51,986 nucleotides of DNA, taken from positions 1 to 51,986 of the forward strand of contig SVAZ01000012.1 in NCBI GenBank assembly GCA_015059145.1, read 5' to 3'. Numbering within the stretch: the stretch's first letter is position 1; each line of letters begins with the position of its first letter. The position numbers and the translations under genes are program-made. Origin of the DNA: Erysipelotrichaceae bacterium (GTDB lineage: Bacteria; Bacillota_I; Bacilli_A; Acholeplasmatales; Anaeroplasmataceae). The notes beneath the pieces were generated by a model. It was not told the DNA's origin. It saw only the letters and a program-made list of their open reading frames with translations, and did no database searches. Shown one piece after another: positions 28,043 through 37,409 of the stretch.

Positions 28043-28264
28043 ATGGCAAAAAAAGATGATGTAATTGAAATGGAAGGTAGAGTACTAGAGGTACTACCTA
28101 ACACACAATTTATTGTTAAGCTTGAAAATGATCATCAAGTTTTAGCCCACGTTTCTGGTAAAATCCGCATGAACAACATACGCATTTTACCAGGTGATAA
28201 GGTAACTATAGAGTTATCTACGTATGATTTAACACGTGGAAGAATTACTTACAGACATAAATAA
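28043..28264 (+). CDS. infA: Translation initiation factor IF-1
   Basis: Binds the A site of the small subunit during initiation. The 73-residue S1-like OB-fold protein reads [39 protein letters not shown] and ends [13 protein letters not shown], all standard. AGGAGG site. Confidence 0.98.
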   Translation: MAKKDDVIEMEGRVLEVLPNTQFIVKLENDHQVLAHVSGKIRMNNIRILPGDKVTIELSTYDLTRGRITYRHK

Positions 28265-28281
28265 TATTGGAGGTATTTAAA

Positions 28282-28395
28282 ATGAAAGTAAGACCATCAG
28301 TAAAACCAATATGCGATAAATGCAAGGTTATTAAGCGCAAGGGCCGTATAATGGTTATTTGCGAAAACCCAAAACATAAACAAAGACAAGGATAG
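28282..28395 (+). CDS. rpmJ: Ribosomal protein L36, zinc type
   Basis: A 37-residue gene between infA and rpsM, reading [20 protein letters not shown] and then [15 protein letters not shown]. Cys11, Cys14, Cys27 and His32 form the zinc site, so this is the zinc-dependent form. TTGGAGG site 7 bases before the ATG. Confidence 0.97.
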   Translation: MKVRPSVKPICDKCKVIKRKGRIMVICENPKHKQRQG

Positions 28396-28415
28396 AAAGG
28401 TAGAGGTGCGAATAT

Positions 28416-28781
28416 ATGGCACGTATTGCAGGAGTAGATATTCCAAATGAAAAAAGAATTGTTATTTCATTACAATATGTATATGGTATTGGATTAACAT
28501 CAGCAAAAAATATTTTAAAAGCTGCGGGTGTTTCTGAAGACATTCGTACAAAGGATTTAACTGAAGAGCAACTTGGTAAGATTCGTTCTGTAGTTGCTAA
28601 CTATAAGGTTGAAGGTGACTTAAGAAGAGAAGTTGCTTTAAATATCAAGCGTTTAATGGAAATTGGTTGCTATAGAGGTATGCGTCATCGTAAGGGATTA
28701 CCAGTACGCGGACAAAATACTCGTAACAATGCACGTACTCGTAAGGGTCCAAGACATACAATCGCTAATAAGAAGAAGTAA
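28416..28781 (+). CDS. rpsM: Ribosomal protein S13
   Basis: Small-subunit head protein contacting P-site tRNA. The 121 residues read [37 protein letters not shown] and the basic tail [20 protein letters not shown]. Agrees with the family along its length. Confidence 0.98.
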   Translation: MARIAGVDIPNEKRIVISLQYVYGIGLTSAKNILKAAGVSEDIRTKDLTEEQLGKIRSVVANYKVEGDLRREVALNIKRLMEIGCYRGMRHRKGLPVRGQNTRNNARTRKGPRHTIANKKK

Positions 28782-28799
28782 TAAGGAGGAAATTGAAAT

Positions 28800-29183
28800 A
28801 TGGCACGTAAAGTTCAAAAGCGTAAAGTTAAAAGAAATTGTCCTACTGGTGTAGCACATATTCATTCAACTTTCAATAATACAATAGTTACTATCACTGA
28901 TCCTCAAGGAAATGTAATTTCTTGGAGCAGCGCAGGTGCACAAGGCTTTAAAGGTAGTCGTAAGTCAACTCCTTATGCCGCACAAATGGTAGCTGAGGCT
29001 GCTGCAAAGGCTGCAGTAGATCAAGGTGTAGCAAAGGTTGAGGTTTCTGTAAAGGGTCCTGGTCAAGGACGTGAAGCTGCTATTCGTTCATTAACAGTTG
29101 CAGGTTTAGAAATTACAGCAATCACTGATGTAACACCAGTTCCACACAATGGTTGTCGTCCACCAAAGCGTCCTCGTGGATAG
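28800..29183 (+). CDS. rpsK: Ribosomal protein S11
   Basis: Platform protein next to the E site. The 127 residues include [40 protein letters not shown] and the C-terminal [27 protein letters not shown] site. Confidence 0.98.
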   Translation: MARKVQKRKVKRNCPTGVAHIHSTFNNTIVTITDPQGNVISWSSAGAQGFKGSRKSTPYAAQMVAEAAAKAAVDQGVAKVEVSVKGPGQGREAAIRSLTVAGLEITAITDVTPVPHNGCRPPKRPRG

Positions 29184-29187
29184 TATT

Positions 29188-29216
29188 TGGTATTTTTAGT
29201 AAACTGTGTTATAATA
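29188..29216 (+). promoter_or_regulatory. Internal promoter of rpoA-rplQ
   Basis: TTGGTA (29188-29193), a 17-base spacer and perfect TATAAT (29211-29216) lie in the 87-base gap after rpsK. It would allow rpoA and rplQ to be made separately from the long ribosomal transcript. Confidence 0.72.
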
Positions 29217-29270
29217 TTATTTAATACGTTATAATTGGATTTAACAGGAAAAATATATAGGAGGCCCATT

Positions 29271-30230
29271 ATGAAAGAATTAAAATTTGAAAAGCCAAGA
29301 ACAAATGTTGAGGAATTAGCTGAGCAAGGTTCTTATGGTGAATTCGTTATTTCACCTCTTGAAAGAGGATTTGGTATTACACTAGGAAATGCACTTCGTA
29401 GAACTTTATTATCATCTCTACCTGGTGCTGCAATCGTTAATGTAAAAATTGACGGGGCTGAGCATGAATTTCAAAATGTAGATGGCGTTGTTGAGGATGT
29501 TATCACTATCATTTTAAATTTAAAGCGCGTCGTTTTAACAGTGGATAGTGAAGATCCTAACTATGAGGCTACTGTTGAAATAGATAAGGGAGAAGGCGTT
29601 GTTACTGCTGGTGATATCATTGTTAATAGTGATATTAGTGTAGTTAACCCTGATCAACATATTGCAACTGTTTCAGAGGGCGGACGCTTACATATGTTCT
29701 TAACAGTACGTAGAGGCGTTGGTTATGTTAGTTCAGTTGCTAACAAGGAATATAATAAATCAGTTGGCGTTATCGCTATTGACTCTATTTATACTCCAAT
29801 TGTAAATGTTGCTTTCAACGTTGAGAAAACTCGTGTTGAAAACGTAAATGAGGCTTCATTTGATAAGTTAAAAATTGAAGTTACAACTAATGGTTCAATT
29901 ACTGCAAAGGAAGCTTTAGCAATTGCTTCTAAAATGATGATTGAGCATTTAGAGGTTGTAGTTGAATTAAGTGAGAAGGCATTTAATACAGATTATATGA
30001 TTGAGGCTGAGGATGATAACCAAAATCGTAAGCTTGAAATGACAATTGATGAATTAGATTTATCAGTTCGTTCTTATAACTGTTTAAAGAGAGCTGGCTT
30101 AAATACTGTTGCGGAATTAGCAGCAAAATCTGAAGAGGATATGATCAAGGTTCGTAATCTTGGTAGAAAGTCTCTAAAGGAAATTAAGGAAAAGTTAGAA
30201 GCCTTAGGTTTAGGCTTTAAGAAAAATTAA
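29271..30230 (+). CDS. rpoA: RNA polymerase alpha subunit
   Basis: Assembly platform of RNA polymerase and target of activators. The 319 residues have the N-terminal dimerisation domain with ERGFGITLGNALRRTLLSSL, a linker near residue 230-245, and the C-terminal domain with LDLSVRSYNCLKRAGLNTVA and VRNLGRKSLKEIKEKL that contacts UP elements. The ATG at 29271 follows TAGGAGG; the in-frame upstream start is rejected. It has its own likely promoter. Confidence 0.98.
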   Translation: MKELKFEKPRTNVEELAEQGSYGEFVISPLERGFGITLGNALRRTLLSSLPGAAIVNVKIDGAEHEFQNVDGVVEDVITIILNLKRVVLTVDSEDPNYEATVEIDKGEGVVTAGDIIVNSDISVVNPDQHIATVSEGGRLHMFLTVRRGVGYVSSVANKEYNKSVGVIAIDSIYTPIVNVAFNVEKTRVENVNEASFDKLKIEVTTNGSITAKEALAIASKMMIEHLEVVVELSEKAFNTDYMIEAEDDNQNRKLEMTIDELDLSVRSYNCLKRAGLNTVAELAAKSEEDMIKVRNLGRKSLKEIKEKLEALGLGFKKN

Positions 30231-30249
30231 TCTATAAGGAGAAAGTATC

Positions 30250-30609
30250 ATGGCATATAGTAGATTACGTCGTAGTTCTGACCAAAGAAAAGCATTACTT
30301 CGTGACTTAGTTACTGATTTAATCTTAAATGGTCAAATTGAAACTACATTAACAAAAGCTAAAGAATTAAAAAGATTAGCTGATAAAATGGTTACTTTAG
30401 GAAAGACTAATACTTTAGCTTCTCGTCGTCAAGCTGCATCATTTGTACGCTTCGAGAAGGATACTGAGGGTAATTATGCTGTTCAAAAGTTATTCAGCGA
30501 AATCGCTCCTAAGTTTGCTAGCCGTAATGGTGGTTACACTCGTGTAATCAAGACTGGTTTCCGTCGTGGAGATGCAGCACCTATGGCTATCATTTCATGG
30601 GTTGAATAA
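30250..30609 (+). CDS. rplQ: Ribosomal protein L17
   Basis: Large-subunit protein at the tunnel exit. The 119 residues start [20 protein letters not shown] and contain [20 protein letters not shown] and the end [13 protein letters not shown]. Last gene of the S10-spc-alpha cluster, followed by a strong terminator. Confidence 0.98.
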   Translation: MAYSRLRRSSDQRKALLRDLVTDLILNGQIETTLTKAKELKRLADKMVTLGKTNTLASRRQAASFVRFEKDTEGNYAVQKLFSEIAPKFASRNGGYTRVIKTGFRRGDAAPMAIISWVE

Positions 30610-30620
30610 TAAAAATTATT

Positions 30621-30647
30621 AGAGGTAGAAATACCTCTTTTATTTTA
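30621..30647 (+). terminator. Terminator of the S10-spc-alpha cluster
   Basis: AGAGGTA (30621-30627) pairs with TACCTCT (30632-30638) around GAAA and is followed by TTTATTTTAT. Confidence 0.85.
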
Positions 30648-30672
30648 TGTTTAAACAATGAATTTTTATGAA

Positions 30673-30701
30673 TTGACAAAAATTTAAAAGAATTATATAA
30701 T
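30673..30701 (+). promoter_or_regulatory. Consensus promoter of the ABC exporter operon
   Basis: Perfect TTGACA (30673-30678), a 17-base spacer and perfect TATAAT (30696-30701), only 21 bases before the start codon. The transcript leader is therefore very short and starts just before the AAGGAGG ribosome site. Confidence 0.9.
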
Positions 30702-30722
30702 ATTATCAAGGAGGATTTTAGT

Positions 30723-31433
30723 ATGTTAGAAATCAAAAATTTATCAAAAACTTATAAGAAAGCAAATAAAAAGGCAATCAATAATATTAATATCACAATT
30801 GAAGATGGTGATATATATGGATTTATAGGTCCTAATGGTAGTGGTAAATCAACTACTATTAAATGCATTGTAGGAATTCATGAATATGATGAGGGAGAAA
30901 TTATATTAGATGGAAGATCTATTAAGGATAATCCAATGCTTGCTAAAAGCAAGATAGCTTATGTTCCAGATAATCCAGAGCTTTATGAGCATTTAACTGG
31001 TATTGCATATGTAAATTTTGTATGTAATATTTATAATGTAGGCGAGGAGCGTAATGAGCTTATTCATAAATATGCAGAAATGTTTGATATTGAATCTAAT
31101 TTAGCTGATCCAATTAAAACATATTCACATGGTATGAAGCAGAAGATAGCATTAATTGCTGCATTAGTTCATAAACCAAAGCTTTTAATATTAGATGAAC
31201 CATTCGTTGGATTAGATCCAAAGGCTTCACATGATTTAAAGGAAATAATGAAAAGCTTATGTGAAACAGGAACTATGATATTTTTCTCATCACATGTTTT
31301 AGAGGTTGTAGAAAAATTCTGTAATAAAATTGCTATTATTAAAAATGGTAATATCATAGCTAGTGGATTAACTGATGAGGTCAAGGGTAAGGATTCATTA
31401 GAGGATAAGTTCCTGGAGTTATTTAATGAATAA
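30723..31433 (+). CDS. ABC transporter ATP-binding protein (exporter type)
   Basis: ATPase of a two-gene ABC-2 type transporter. The 236 residues contain Walker A GPNGSGKST (from 36), the signature-like YSHGMKQKIALIAALV, Walker B LLILDEPFVGLDP and the switch His in FFSSHVLEVVE. The signature SHGMKQK is typical of the BcrA/CcmA-like ATPases of drug, lantibiotic or lipid exporters. It overlaps the permease gene by 8 bases. The substrate cannot be told from sequence. Confidence 0.9.
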   Translation: MLEIKNLSKTYKKANKKAINNINITIEDGDIYGFIGPNGSGKSTTIKCIVGIHEYDEGEIILDGRSIKDNPMLAKSKIAYVPDNPELYEHLTGIAYVNFVCNIYNVGEERNELIHKYAEMFDIESNLADPIKTYSHGMKQKIALIAALVHKPKLLILDEPFVGLDPKASHDLKEIMKSLCETGTMIFFSSHVLEVVEKFCNKIAIIKNGNIIASGLTDEVKGKDSLEDKFLELFNE

Positions 31434-33024
31434 TTTATTGGAGCTAGTTAAGGTAGATTTACGAGAGACCCTTGACGTTAGAAAATTTAAAGAAAATAAA
31501 AGTAAATCTATTTCTTTCTTTGCATTTTTAGGATTAATGCTTATATTAGGATTAGTCTTATCTATTATATATAATTTAATGTTTAGCTCATTGTTTTTAG
31601 TACAGGAGGCAAATTTAGTTTATTCAACTTTGTTTATGGGTGGATTTGCAACATTCCTGACATTGTCAACATCTATATTTAAGGTTAAGAGTATATATGT
31701 TGGTAAGGATTATGAAATGCTTAAAAGCATGCCTGTAAAGAAGACTGAAATCATTGCAGCAAAGATTATAAATTTATATTTAATTGAATTAATATATTCA
31801 GCAATTATTATGATTCCAAATGCTGTAATAAATATTATTTTTACAGGTAATTTCACATTTATAATTACTGGATTATTAGCAACCTTATTAATTCCTGCCA
31901 TTCCAATGGCTGTGGCATGCCTATTCTCATTATTTATCACTTTAGTTGCAGATAGATATAAGTTTGGAAATGTTATTAATTTTATTTTATATTTCTTAAT
32001 GTTTGCAGCAATAATGTTCTTTTCATTGATGATTAATATGTCAACTGGAGCTGCTGGTGGACAAAGTGATATGGTTGATATGGCAAATGCTTTTGCATGG
32101 GTAAATCCATCGCTACAATTAGTAAAGCTTGCGCATCTTGATAATTATTTATATATATTATTATTTGCTTTAGGTAATGTAGTAGTATTATTCCTAGTAA
32201 TTTTATTCATATCATTATTCTTTGATGGTATTCATGAAATGATTAATTCATATAAGTCAAATAATGTATATGTTAGAAAGAAGCTTGAAACAAAAGGACA
32301 ATTTAAAGCTTTATTAGGTCATGAATATAAAAGATTCTTTACTTCAAAGTTTTATTTTGTAAACTGTATTTCATCAGGTATATGCTCTATTATTATGTCG
32401 GCATTAATTGGATATATGTTTAGTCCTATATCTACAATTACAGATGCAGCCTCAATTATGGTATATATTAGACAATATGCATATTTAGGTGTAATTATAA
32501 TTGCCTTTGGAATTGGTATTGCAACTCCAGCATCAGGCTCTATTAGTATTGAGGGAACAAAATTTTGGATGATTAAAACATTCCCAATTGATTATAAGAA
32601 GATGATCAAGAGTAAGCTTTTAGTATCAATCTCTGTATTAGGTGTATGTGCTTTGATTTCATCTGGAATTCTAGTTGCATTAACACAGCCATCAATATAT
32701 AGCATTATTATTTTATTTGTAGCACCATTATTATTTGTTACTTTAGCTTCTGTATTAGGCTTATTAATTAATATTTCATACTATAAGCTTAAGTGGAAAA
32801 ATGAACAACAATTTTGTAAGAATTCAGCATCTGTAGTTATATCTATGCTACTAGATTGGCTAATCATGATTATTCTTGCAGGGCTTCTTGTAGGCTTCAC
32901 TTTTGTTAATATTTATTTAGCTGGTATTTTAACTATAGCAGCATTAGCTATAGCAACAATTATTCTATATATTGTATTAATGAAAACATGTGAAAGAAAA
33001 ATAGAAGCGATAGAGGAATTTTAA
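31426..33024 (+). CDS. Large ABC-2 type permease
   Basis: A 532-residue membrane protein with about 12 hydrophobic segments, the membrane partner of the ATPase gene it overlaps. It begins with a short cytoplasmic stretch (residues 1-30), then alternating hydrophobic helices; a charged stretch near residues 280-305 (YVRKKLETKGQFK) splits it into two halves of six or so helices. This size and plan resemble the putative exporter permeases often paired with CcmA-like ATPases. There is no extracellular solute-binding domain and no recognisable regulator next to it. Function unknown beyond export. Confidence 0.85.
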   Translation: MNNLLELVKVDLRETLDVRKFKENKSKSISFFAFLGLMLILGLVLSIIYNLMFSSLFLVQEANLVYSTLFMGGFATFLTLSTSIFKVKSIYVGKDYEMLKSMPVKKTEIIAAKIINLYLIELIYSAIIMIPNAVINIIFTGNFTFIITGLLATLLIPAIPMAVACLFSLFITLVADRYKFGNVINFILYFLMFAAIMFFSLMINMSTGAAGGQSDMVDMANAFAWVNPSLQLVKLAHLDNYLYILLFALGNVVVLFLVILFISLFFDGIHEMINSYKSNNVYVRKKLETKGQFKALLGHEYKRFFTSKFYFVNCISSGICSIIMSALIGYMFSPISTITDAASIMVYIRQYAYLGVIIIAFGIGIATPASGSISIEGTKFWMIKTFPIDYKKMIKSKLLVSISVLGVCALISSGILVALTQPSIYSIIILFVAPLLFVTLASVLGLLINISYYKLKWKNEQQFCKNSASVVISMLLDWLIMIILAGLLVGFTFVNIYLAGILTIAALAIATIILYIVLMKTCERKIEAIEEF

Positions 33025-33038
33025 TATTTAATGATTTT

Positions 33039-33078
33039 AGAGTCTTTTCTATAAAATAGAAAGGACTCTTTTATTTTC
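33039..33078 (+). terminator. Terminator of the ABC exporter operon
   Basis: A 13-bp stem (33039-33051 with 33057-33069, one G-T pair) around TAAAA, followed by TTTATTTTC. Confidence 0.85.
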
Positions 33079-33088
33079 ATTTTTAAAG

Positions 33089-33097
33089 TGGTATAAT
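33089..33097 (+). promoter_or_regulatory. Extended -10 promoter of glyA
   Basis: TGGTATAAT, a complete -10 box with TGn extension, 33 bases before the glyA start. The -35 region is T-rich without a good match. Confidence 0.6.
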
Positions 33098-33129
33098 TAC
33101 AATGATAGATTATGGAGGAAAAACGAAAA

Positions 33130-34371
33130 ATGAACGCTTTAAAACAATTTGACAAAGAAATTTTTGATTCTATTCAAGACGAATTAACAAGACAAAGAAC
33201 TCATATAGAGTTAATCGCATCTGAGAACTTTGTATCTCAAGCAGTATTAGATGCTCAAGGATCTGTAATGACTAACAAGTATGCAGAGGGATACAGTGGT
33301 AGAAGATATTATGGAGGATGCGAATGTGTAGACGTTGCTGAAAATATTGCAATTGCTAGAGCGTGTGAATTATTTGGTGCTAAGTTTGCTAATGTTCAAC
33401 CACATTCTGGTTCATCAGCTAATATGGGTGCATATGGTGCAATCCTACAGCCTGGTGATAAGATTTTAGGTATGTCTTTAGATGCAGGTGGACATTTAAC
33501 ACATGGGTATAAAATTAATTTCTCAGGTAGAATTTATGAGGCTTATAACTATGGCTTAGATGAAAATGGATATATTGATTATGAAAATGTTAGAAAGATG
33601 GCTTTAGAAATCAAGCCTCAGGTAATCGTTGCTGGTGCTTCAGCTTACCCTAGAGTAATTGATTTTAAGAAGTTTAGAGATATTTGTGATGAGGTGGGCT
33701 GCTACTTTATGGTAGATATGGCACATATCGCAGGTTTAGTTGCTGCTGGTGCTCATCCTAATCCAATGGAATATGCTGATATTGTTACTACAACTACTCA
33801 TAAGACTTTAAGAGGTCCTCGTGGTGGTATGATTTTAACTAATAATGAGGAAATTGCTAAGAAGGTAAATTCTTATGTATTCCCTGGTATTCAAGGTGGA
33901 CCATTAATGCATGTTATTGCAGCAAAGGCTGTTGCATTTAAGGAGGCTTTACAACCAGAGTTTAAGGATTATGCAAATCAAGTAGTTAAGAACTGCAAGG
34001 CATTAGCTGATGAATTAGTTAAGCTTGGATTTAATTTAGTTTCAGGTGGTACAGATAATCACCTAATTTTAGTTGATATTTATGGTAGTGTTGGTGTTAC
34101 AGGTAAGAAGGCTGAAAATGTATTACATTCAGTTAATATTACTTGTAATAAGAATGCAATCCCTAATGATACTCAAAAGCCTGCTGTTACATCAGGTGTA
34201 CGTTTAGGAACTGCAGCTATTACTACTAGAGGCTTAAAGGAAGCTGAAATGGTTAAGATTGCACATTTCATTAATGATGCTTTAAGAAATAAGGATAATG
34301 AAGAGGTATTAGCTTCTATTAGAGAAGAGGTAATTGCTTTAATGGCTAACTACCCATATTTAGAGGACTAA
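33130..34371 (+). CDS. glyA: Serine hydroxymethyltransferase
   Basis: Makes glycine and 5,10-methylene-THF from serine with PLP. The 413 residues include [31 protein letters not shown], the strand [13 protein letters not shown] and the PLP lysine Lys225 in [13 protein letters not shown]. An upstream in-frame ATG (33112) precedes the GGAGG site and is rejected; the ATG at 33130 fits. Its products feed PurD (glycine) and FolD. No terminator is seen in the 37 bases before rnfC, so glyA transcripts probably run on into the rnf genes. Confidence 0.97.
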   Translation: MNALKQFDKEIFDSIQDELTRQRTHIELIASENFVSQAVLDAQGSVMTNKYAEGYSGRRYYGGCECVDVAENIAIARACELFGAKFANVQPHSGSSANMGAYGAILQPGDKILGMSLDAGGHLTHGYKINFSGRIYEAYNYGLDENGYIDYENVRKMALEIKPQVIVAGASAYPRVIDFKKFRDICDEVGCYFMVDMAHIAGLVAAGAHPNPMEYADIVTTTTHKTLRGPRGGMILTNNEEIAKKVNSYVFPGIQGGPLMHVIAAKAVAFKEALQPEFKDYANQVVKNCKALADELVKLGFNLVSGGTDNHLILVDIYGSVGVTGKKAENVLHSVNITCNKNAIPNDTQKPAVTSGVRLGTAAITTRGLKEAEMVKIAHFINDALRNKDNEEVLASIREEVIALMANYPYLED

Positions 34372-34408
34372 TAATCAATTAATAAACGAATTTAAGTGAG
34401 GTGTAAAA

Positions 34409-35725
34409 ATGATTGCTAAGACTAAGGTGATTCATGGTAGCAAGCAAGTTGAAAAAATAGTAAAGACAACTAATTCCTTACCAACAATCCGTTATGTTGA
34501 TCCTGATTTTGTATATTTAGCAATAACTAATGCTAGATGTCCAGAGGGTGAATCATATGTTAAACCTGGCGATAAGGTTAAGGTTGGTCAGGTTGTTGGT
34601 TTGAGAAAGGGTCCTTTCTTTGAGCAGCCAATCCATGCTACAGTAAGTGGTGAAGTTGTTGGTACTGTAAAGAAGTTCCATAGAAGTGGAAAGCTTACAG
34701 AATTTATTCAGGTTAAGAACGATAAAAAGGATTCATTTTATAAGACATTAAAGGAGAGAACTCCTGAGCAAATTGCAAAGCTAACTAGAGAGGATTTTGT
34801 TCAAATCACTAAGGATATGGCATTAGTAGGTTTAGGAGGAAGCTCATTCCCTACTTATATCAAATTCCAAACAAAGGATCCTATTGATACAATTTTAATT
34901 AACGCTGTAGAATGTGAGCCATTCTTATCAGCAGATCATAGATTAATCTTAGAATTCCCATTTAGAATTTTAAGAGGTATCACATATGCTCAGCAAGCAT
35001 TTGGTGCTAAGCGTGCTGTTATTTGTATTAAGAAGAAGTATAAGGATTTATATGATACATTAACAGCTGCAATAGCTAGACACCCTGAATTTAATATTGA
35101 GGTTAAAAAGGTTGGAAATTATTATCCACAGGGCTGGGAAATTGAATTAATTAAGTCTGGCCTAGGTGTTAGTGTTCCTACAGGTGTATTACCTGCTAAG
35201 CTAGGTATTATGGTATTTAACGTTTCAACAATAGTTGGTTTATATAAGGCAGTACGCTATAATATGCCAGTTGTTAAGCGTAACTTTACTATTACAGGTA
35301 CAGGTGTTAATGTTCCTCAAAATTTCCGTGTTAGAGTTGGTACTTCAATTAAGGAATTAATTGATTACTCAAAGGGATATAAGGGTGATGAGAATAAGGT
35401 ATTAATTTTAGGTGGACCTATGATGGGTGCTAACCTAGTTAGAGATGATGCCGTAATTACTAAGACTTGTACATCTTGTATTATTTTAAATGAGAATAAG
35501 GAAACTGAGGAGCCATGCGTACGCTGTGCATCTTGTGTTTATTCTTGTCCAGCTGGCTTACAGCCAGTAGCAATTATGCAAGCAGTTAAGAATAATGATA
35601 AGGAAGCCTTAAAGGGTAAGCTTAACATTAGAGCTTGTATTTTATGCGGTATGTGTTCATATACATGTACATCTAAAATTCATTTAACTGATTATTGCCG
35701 TAAGGCAAAGAAAATGGCAATGTAG
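34409..35725 (+). CDS. rnfC: Rnf complex subunit RnfC
   Basis: Peripheral subunit on the cytoplasmic face that reacts with NAD(H) in the ferredoxin:NAD oxidoreductase. The 438 residues have an N-terminal biotinyl-like region (CPEGESYVKPGDKVKVGQVV), the flavin/NADH-type segment VGLGGSSFPTYIKF, NAVECEPFLSADHRLI, and two [4Fe-4S] motifs near residues 369-383 (PCVRCASCVYSCPAG) and 409-432 (ACILCGMCSYTC). This subunit looks complete. First gene of rnfCDGEA; a GAGGTG site precedes it. No separate promoter was found, so it may depend on the glyA promoter. Confidence 0.95.
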   Translation: MIAKTKVIHGSKQVEKIVKTTNSLPTIRYVDPDFVYLAITNARCPEGESYVKPGDKVKVGQVVGLRKGPFFEQPIHATVSGEVVGTVKKFHRSGKLTEFIQVKNDKKDSFYKTLKERTPEQIAKLTREDFVQITKDMALVGLGGSSFPTYIKFQTKDPIDTILINAVECEPFLSADHRLILEFPFRILRGITYAQQAFGAKRAVICIKKKYKDLYDTLTAAIARHPEFNIEVKKVGNYYPQGWEIELIKSGLGVSVPTGVLPAKLGIMVFNVSTIVGLYKAVRYNMPVVKRNFTITGTGVNVPQNFRVRVGTSIKELIDYSKGYKGDENKVLILGGPMMGANLVRDDAVITKTCTSCIILNENKETEEPCVRCASCVYSCPAGLQPVAIMQAVKNNDKEALKGKLNIRACILCGMCSYTCTSKIHLTDYCRKAKKMAM

Positions 35726-35739
35726 GGGGGAGAAGATTT

Positions 35740-36834
35740 ATGAGATTAGTTCCACAAACTGCTCCATACATTCGTAAGAACGTGTCTGTCAAGAGAATGA
35801 TGATGGATGTTATTATTGCGTTAATGCCAGCTACATTATTTGCGATGATCGTTAATGGATGGGATGGAATTTATGTATTTTTAATATCAATAGCTGCAAT
35901 GCTATTTATTGAGCTATTGTGTCATATGTTTATTAAATGGCCAAAGGAAATGAAGTTTAAAGAGCTATTTAGTAAGGAAGGCTTTCAAAAGGTTAAGGCT
36001 ACTTACACAATAAACAATATTACTGCTCCAGTTATTTCTGCATTAATTTATGCTTTAATTATGCCAGCAGGCTGTGATTGGTATGTTGTGCTTGTTGGTG
36101 CAGTATTTGGTATGCTTGTTGGTAAAATGCTATTCGGTGGGTTAGGAAGTAATATTTTTAATCCAGCTGCAGTAGGTAGAATATTTGTTGGTATTTGCTT
36201 CGGTGGACAGGTTAATAGTGCATATGCAGTAGATGCTTATGCAGGTGCTACTCCACTAGGCTTTACTAAGGGTAATTTAGCTGCTTTAGGAAATTATTCC
36301 TTATGGGATTTATTTATTGGTAATATTCCAGGATGCATGGGTGAGGTATCAGCACTATGTATTTTAATTGGTGCAGTATATTTATTTGCTAGAAGATCAG
36401 CTGATTTAAGAAGCTGCCTAAGTTATTTATTATCATTTGGCGTAGTTATGCTTTTCGCATGTATTGGAACTTATGCAATGAATAAGAATTCTAATATCAT
36501 GGAAATGTGGGCATATCAAATGCTTTCAGGTGGTTTATTATTTGGTGCTGTATTTATGATTACAGATCCAGTAACATCACCTACAAGTAAGTTTGGTAGA
36601 ATTGCTTTTGGTACGATAGCTGGATGCATTACAGCACTTATTCGTGTGTGTGGTGCATATCCAGAGGGTGTTGCATTCTCAATTTTAATTGCGAATATGC
36701 TAGCACCATGTATTGATCACTTTATGAAGGGCAAATCAAATGGCTATTCATGGAAGCAAGCGCTTGGAATTACAATTGGTATTGCACTTGTATGTGTGAT
36801 TGTTACAGCTACTGTGATGGGAGGCTGGTTCTAA
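35740..36834 (+). CDS. rnfD: Rnf complex subunit RnfD
   Basis: Integral membrane subunit carrying covalent FMN, part of the ion-translocating core. The 364 residues hold about ten hydrophobic segments. The flavinylation motif is AGATPL with Thr171, preceded by the conserved loop GGLGSNIFNPAAVGR; DPVTSPTSKFGR near residue 280 is also typical. GGGGAGA site. It ends one base before rnfG, as in other rnf operons. Confidence 0.95.
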   Translation: MRLVPQTAPYIRKNVSVKRMMMDVIIALMPATLFAMIVNGWDGIYVFLISIAAMLFIELLCHMFIKWPKEMKFKELFSKEGFQKVKATYTINNITAPVISALIYALIMPAGCDWYVVLVGAVFGMLVGKMLFGGLGSNIFNPAAVGRIFVGICFGGQVNSAYAVDAYAGATPLGFTKGNLAALGNYSLWDLFIGNIPGCMGEVSALCILIGAVYLFARRSADLRSCLSYLLSFGVVMLFACIGTYAMNKNSNIMEMWAYQMLSGGLLFGAVFMITDPVTSPTSKFGRIAFGTIAGCITALIRVCGAYPEGVAFSILIANMLAPCIDHFMKGKSNGYSWKQALGITIGIALVCVIVTATVMGGWF

Positions 36835-36835
36835 T

Positions 36836-37408
36836 ATGAAAAAGAATATTATAATCGCTTCAATTCTAGGTGGTATTGCACTTGTATGTGCTGCTTTAAT
36901 TGCATGTGTAAATATGTTTACAAGTGAAATGATTGCAAAGAATAATGCAAAGACTGAGCTTGAAACATGCCAAGCAATTTTCAATGAATATGATGCTGAT
37001 AAGTCAGAACAAATAGAAGTATCTAGTGAAACTATTACAAAAAAGGTTTTAGCTAAGGATGCCAGTGGTAACGAATTAGGTTATTTATATACAGTAACTG
37101 GTAAGAATTCGTATGGCGCTATTACATTAATGGTTGCTATTAAAGATGATACAGTTTATCAGGTTGAATTTTTAGAAAATGGACAATCATTTGCTTCAAC
37201 TGTTGTTTCTCATGTTAAAGAAAATTATCCTTCAAGTAAGGATGAGGTTATTTATCCATTTATCAAGCCTGCTGATACTCCTGCAGTAGGAGCATTAGAT
37301 GAAGCTACTGTAGCTGGGATAGATACAGTATGTGGTGCTACATATGGTGCAGTCCTTGTTAAGGATTTAGTAAATACAGCACTTGCTGATGCAAAGGGAG
37401 GTAACTAA
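36836..37408 (+). CDS. rnfG: Rnf complex subunit RnfG
   Basis: Single-span subunit whose C-terminal FMN-binding domain lies outside the membrane. The 190 residues have one N-terminal helix (about 5-28). The flavinylation motif reads VCGATYGA, with Thr169 the expected FMN-linked residue. In most RnfG it reads SGATxxS; here Ser is replaced by Cys and the trailing Ser by Gly-Ala, while the Thr is kept. FMN is normally attached by ApbE, which is not in the window. Confidence 0.92.
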   Translation: MKKNIIIASILGGIALVCAALIACVNMFTSEMIAKNNAKTELETCQAIFNEYDADKSEQIEVSSETITKKVLAKDASGNELGYLYTVTGKNSYGAITLMVAIKDDTVYQVEFLENGQSFASTVVSHVKENYPSSKDEVIYPFIKPADTPAVGALDEATVAGIDTVCGATYGAVLVKDLVNTALADAKGGN

Positions 37409-37409
37409 G

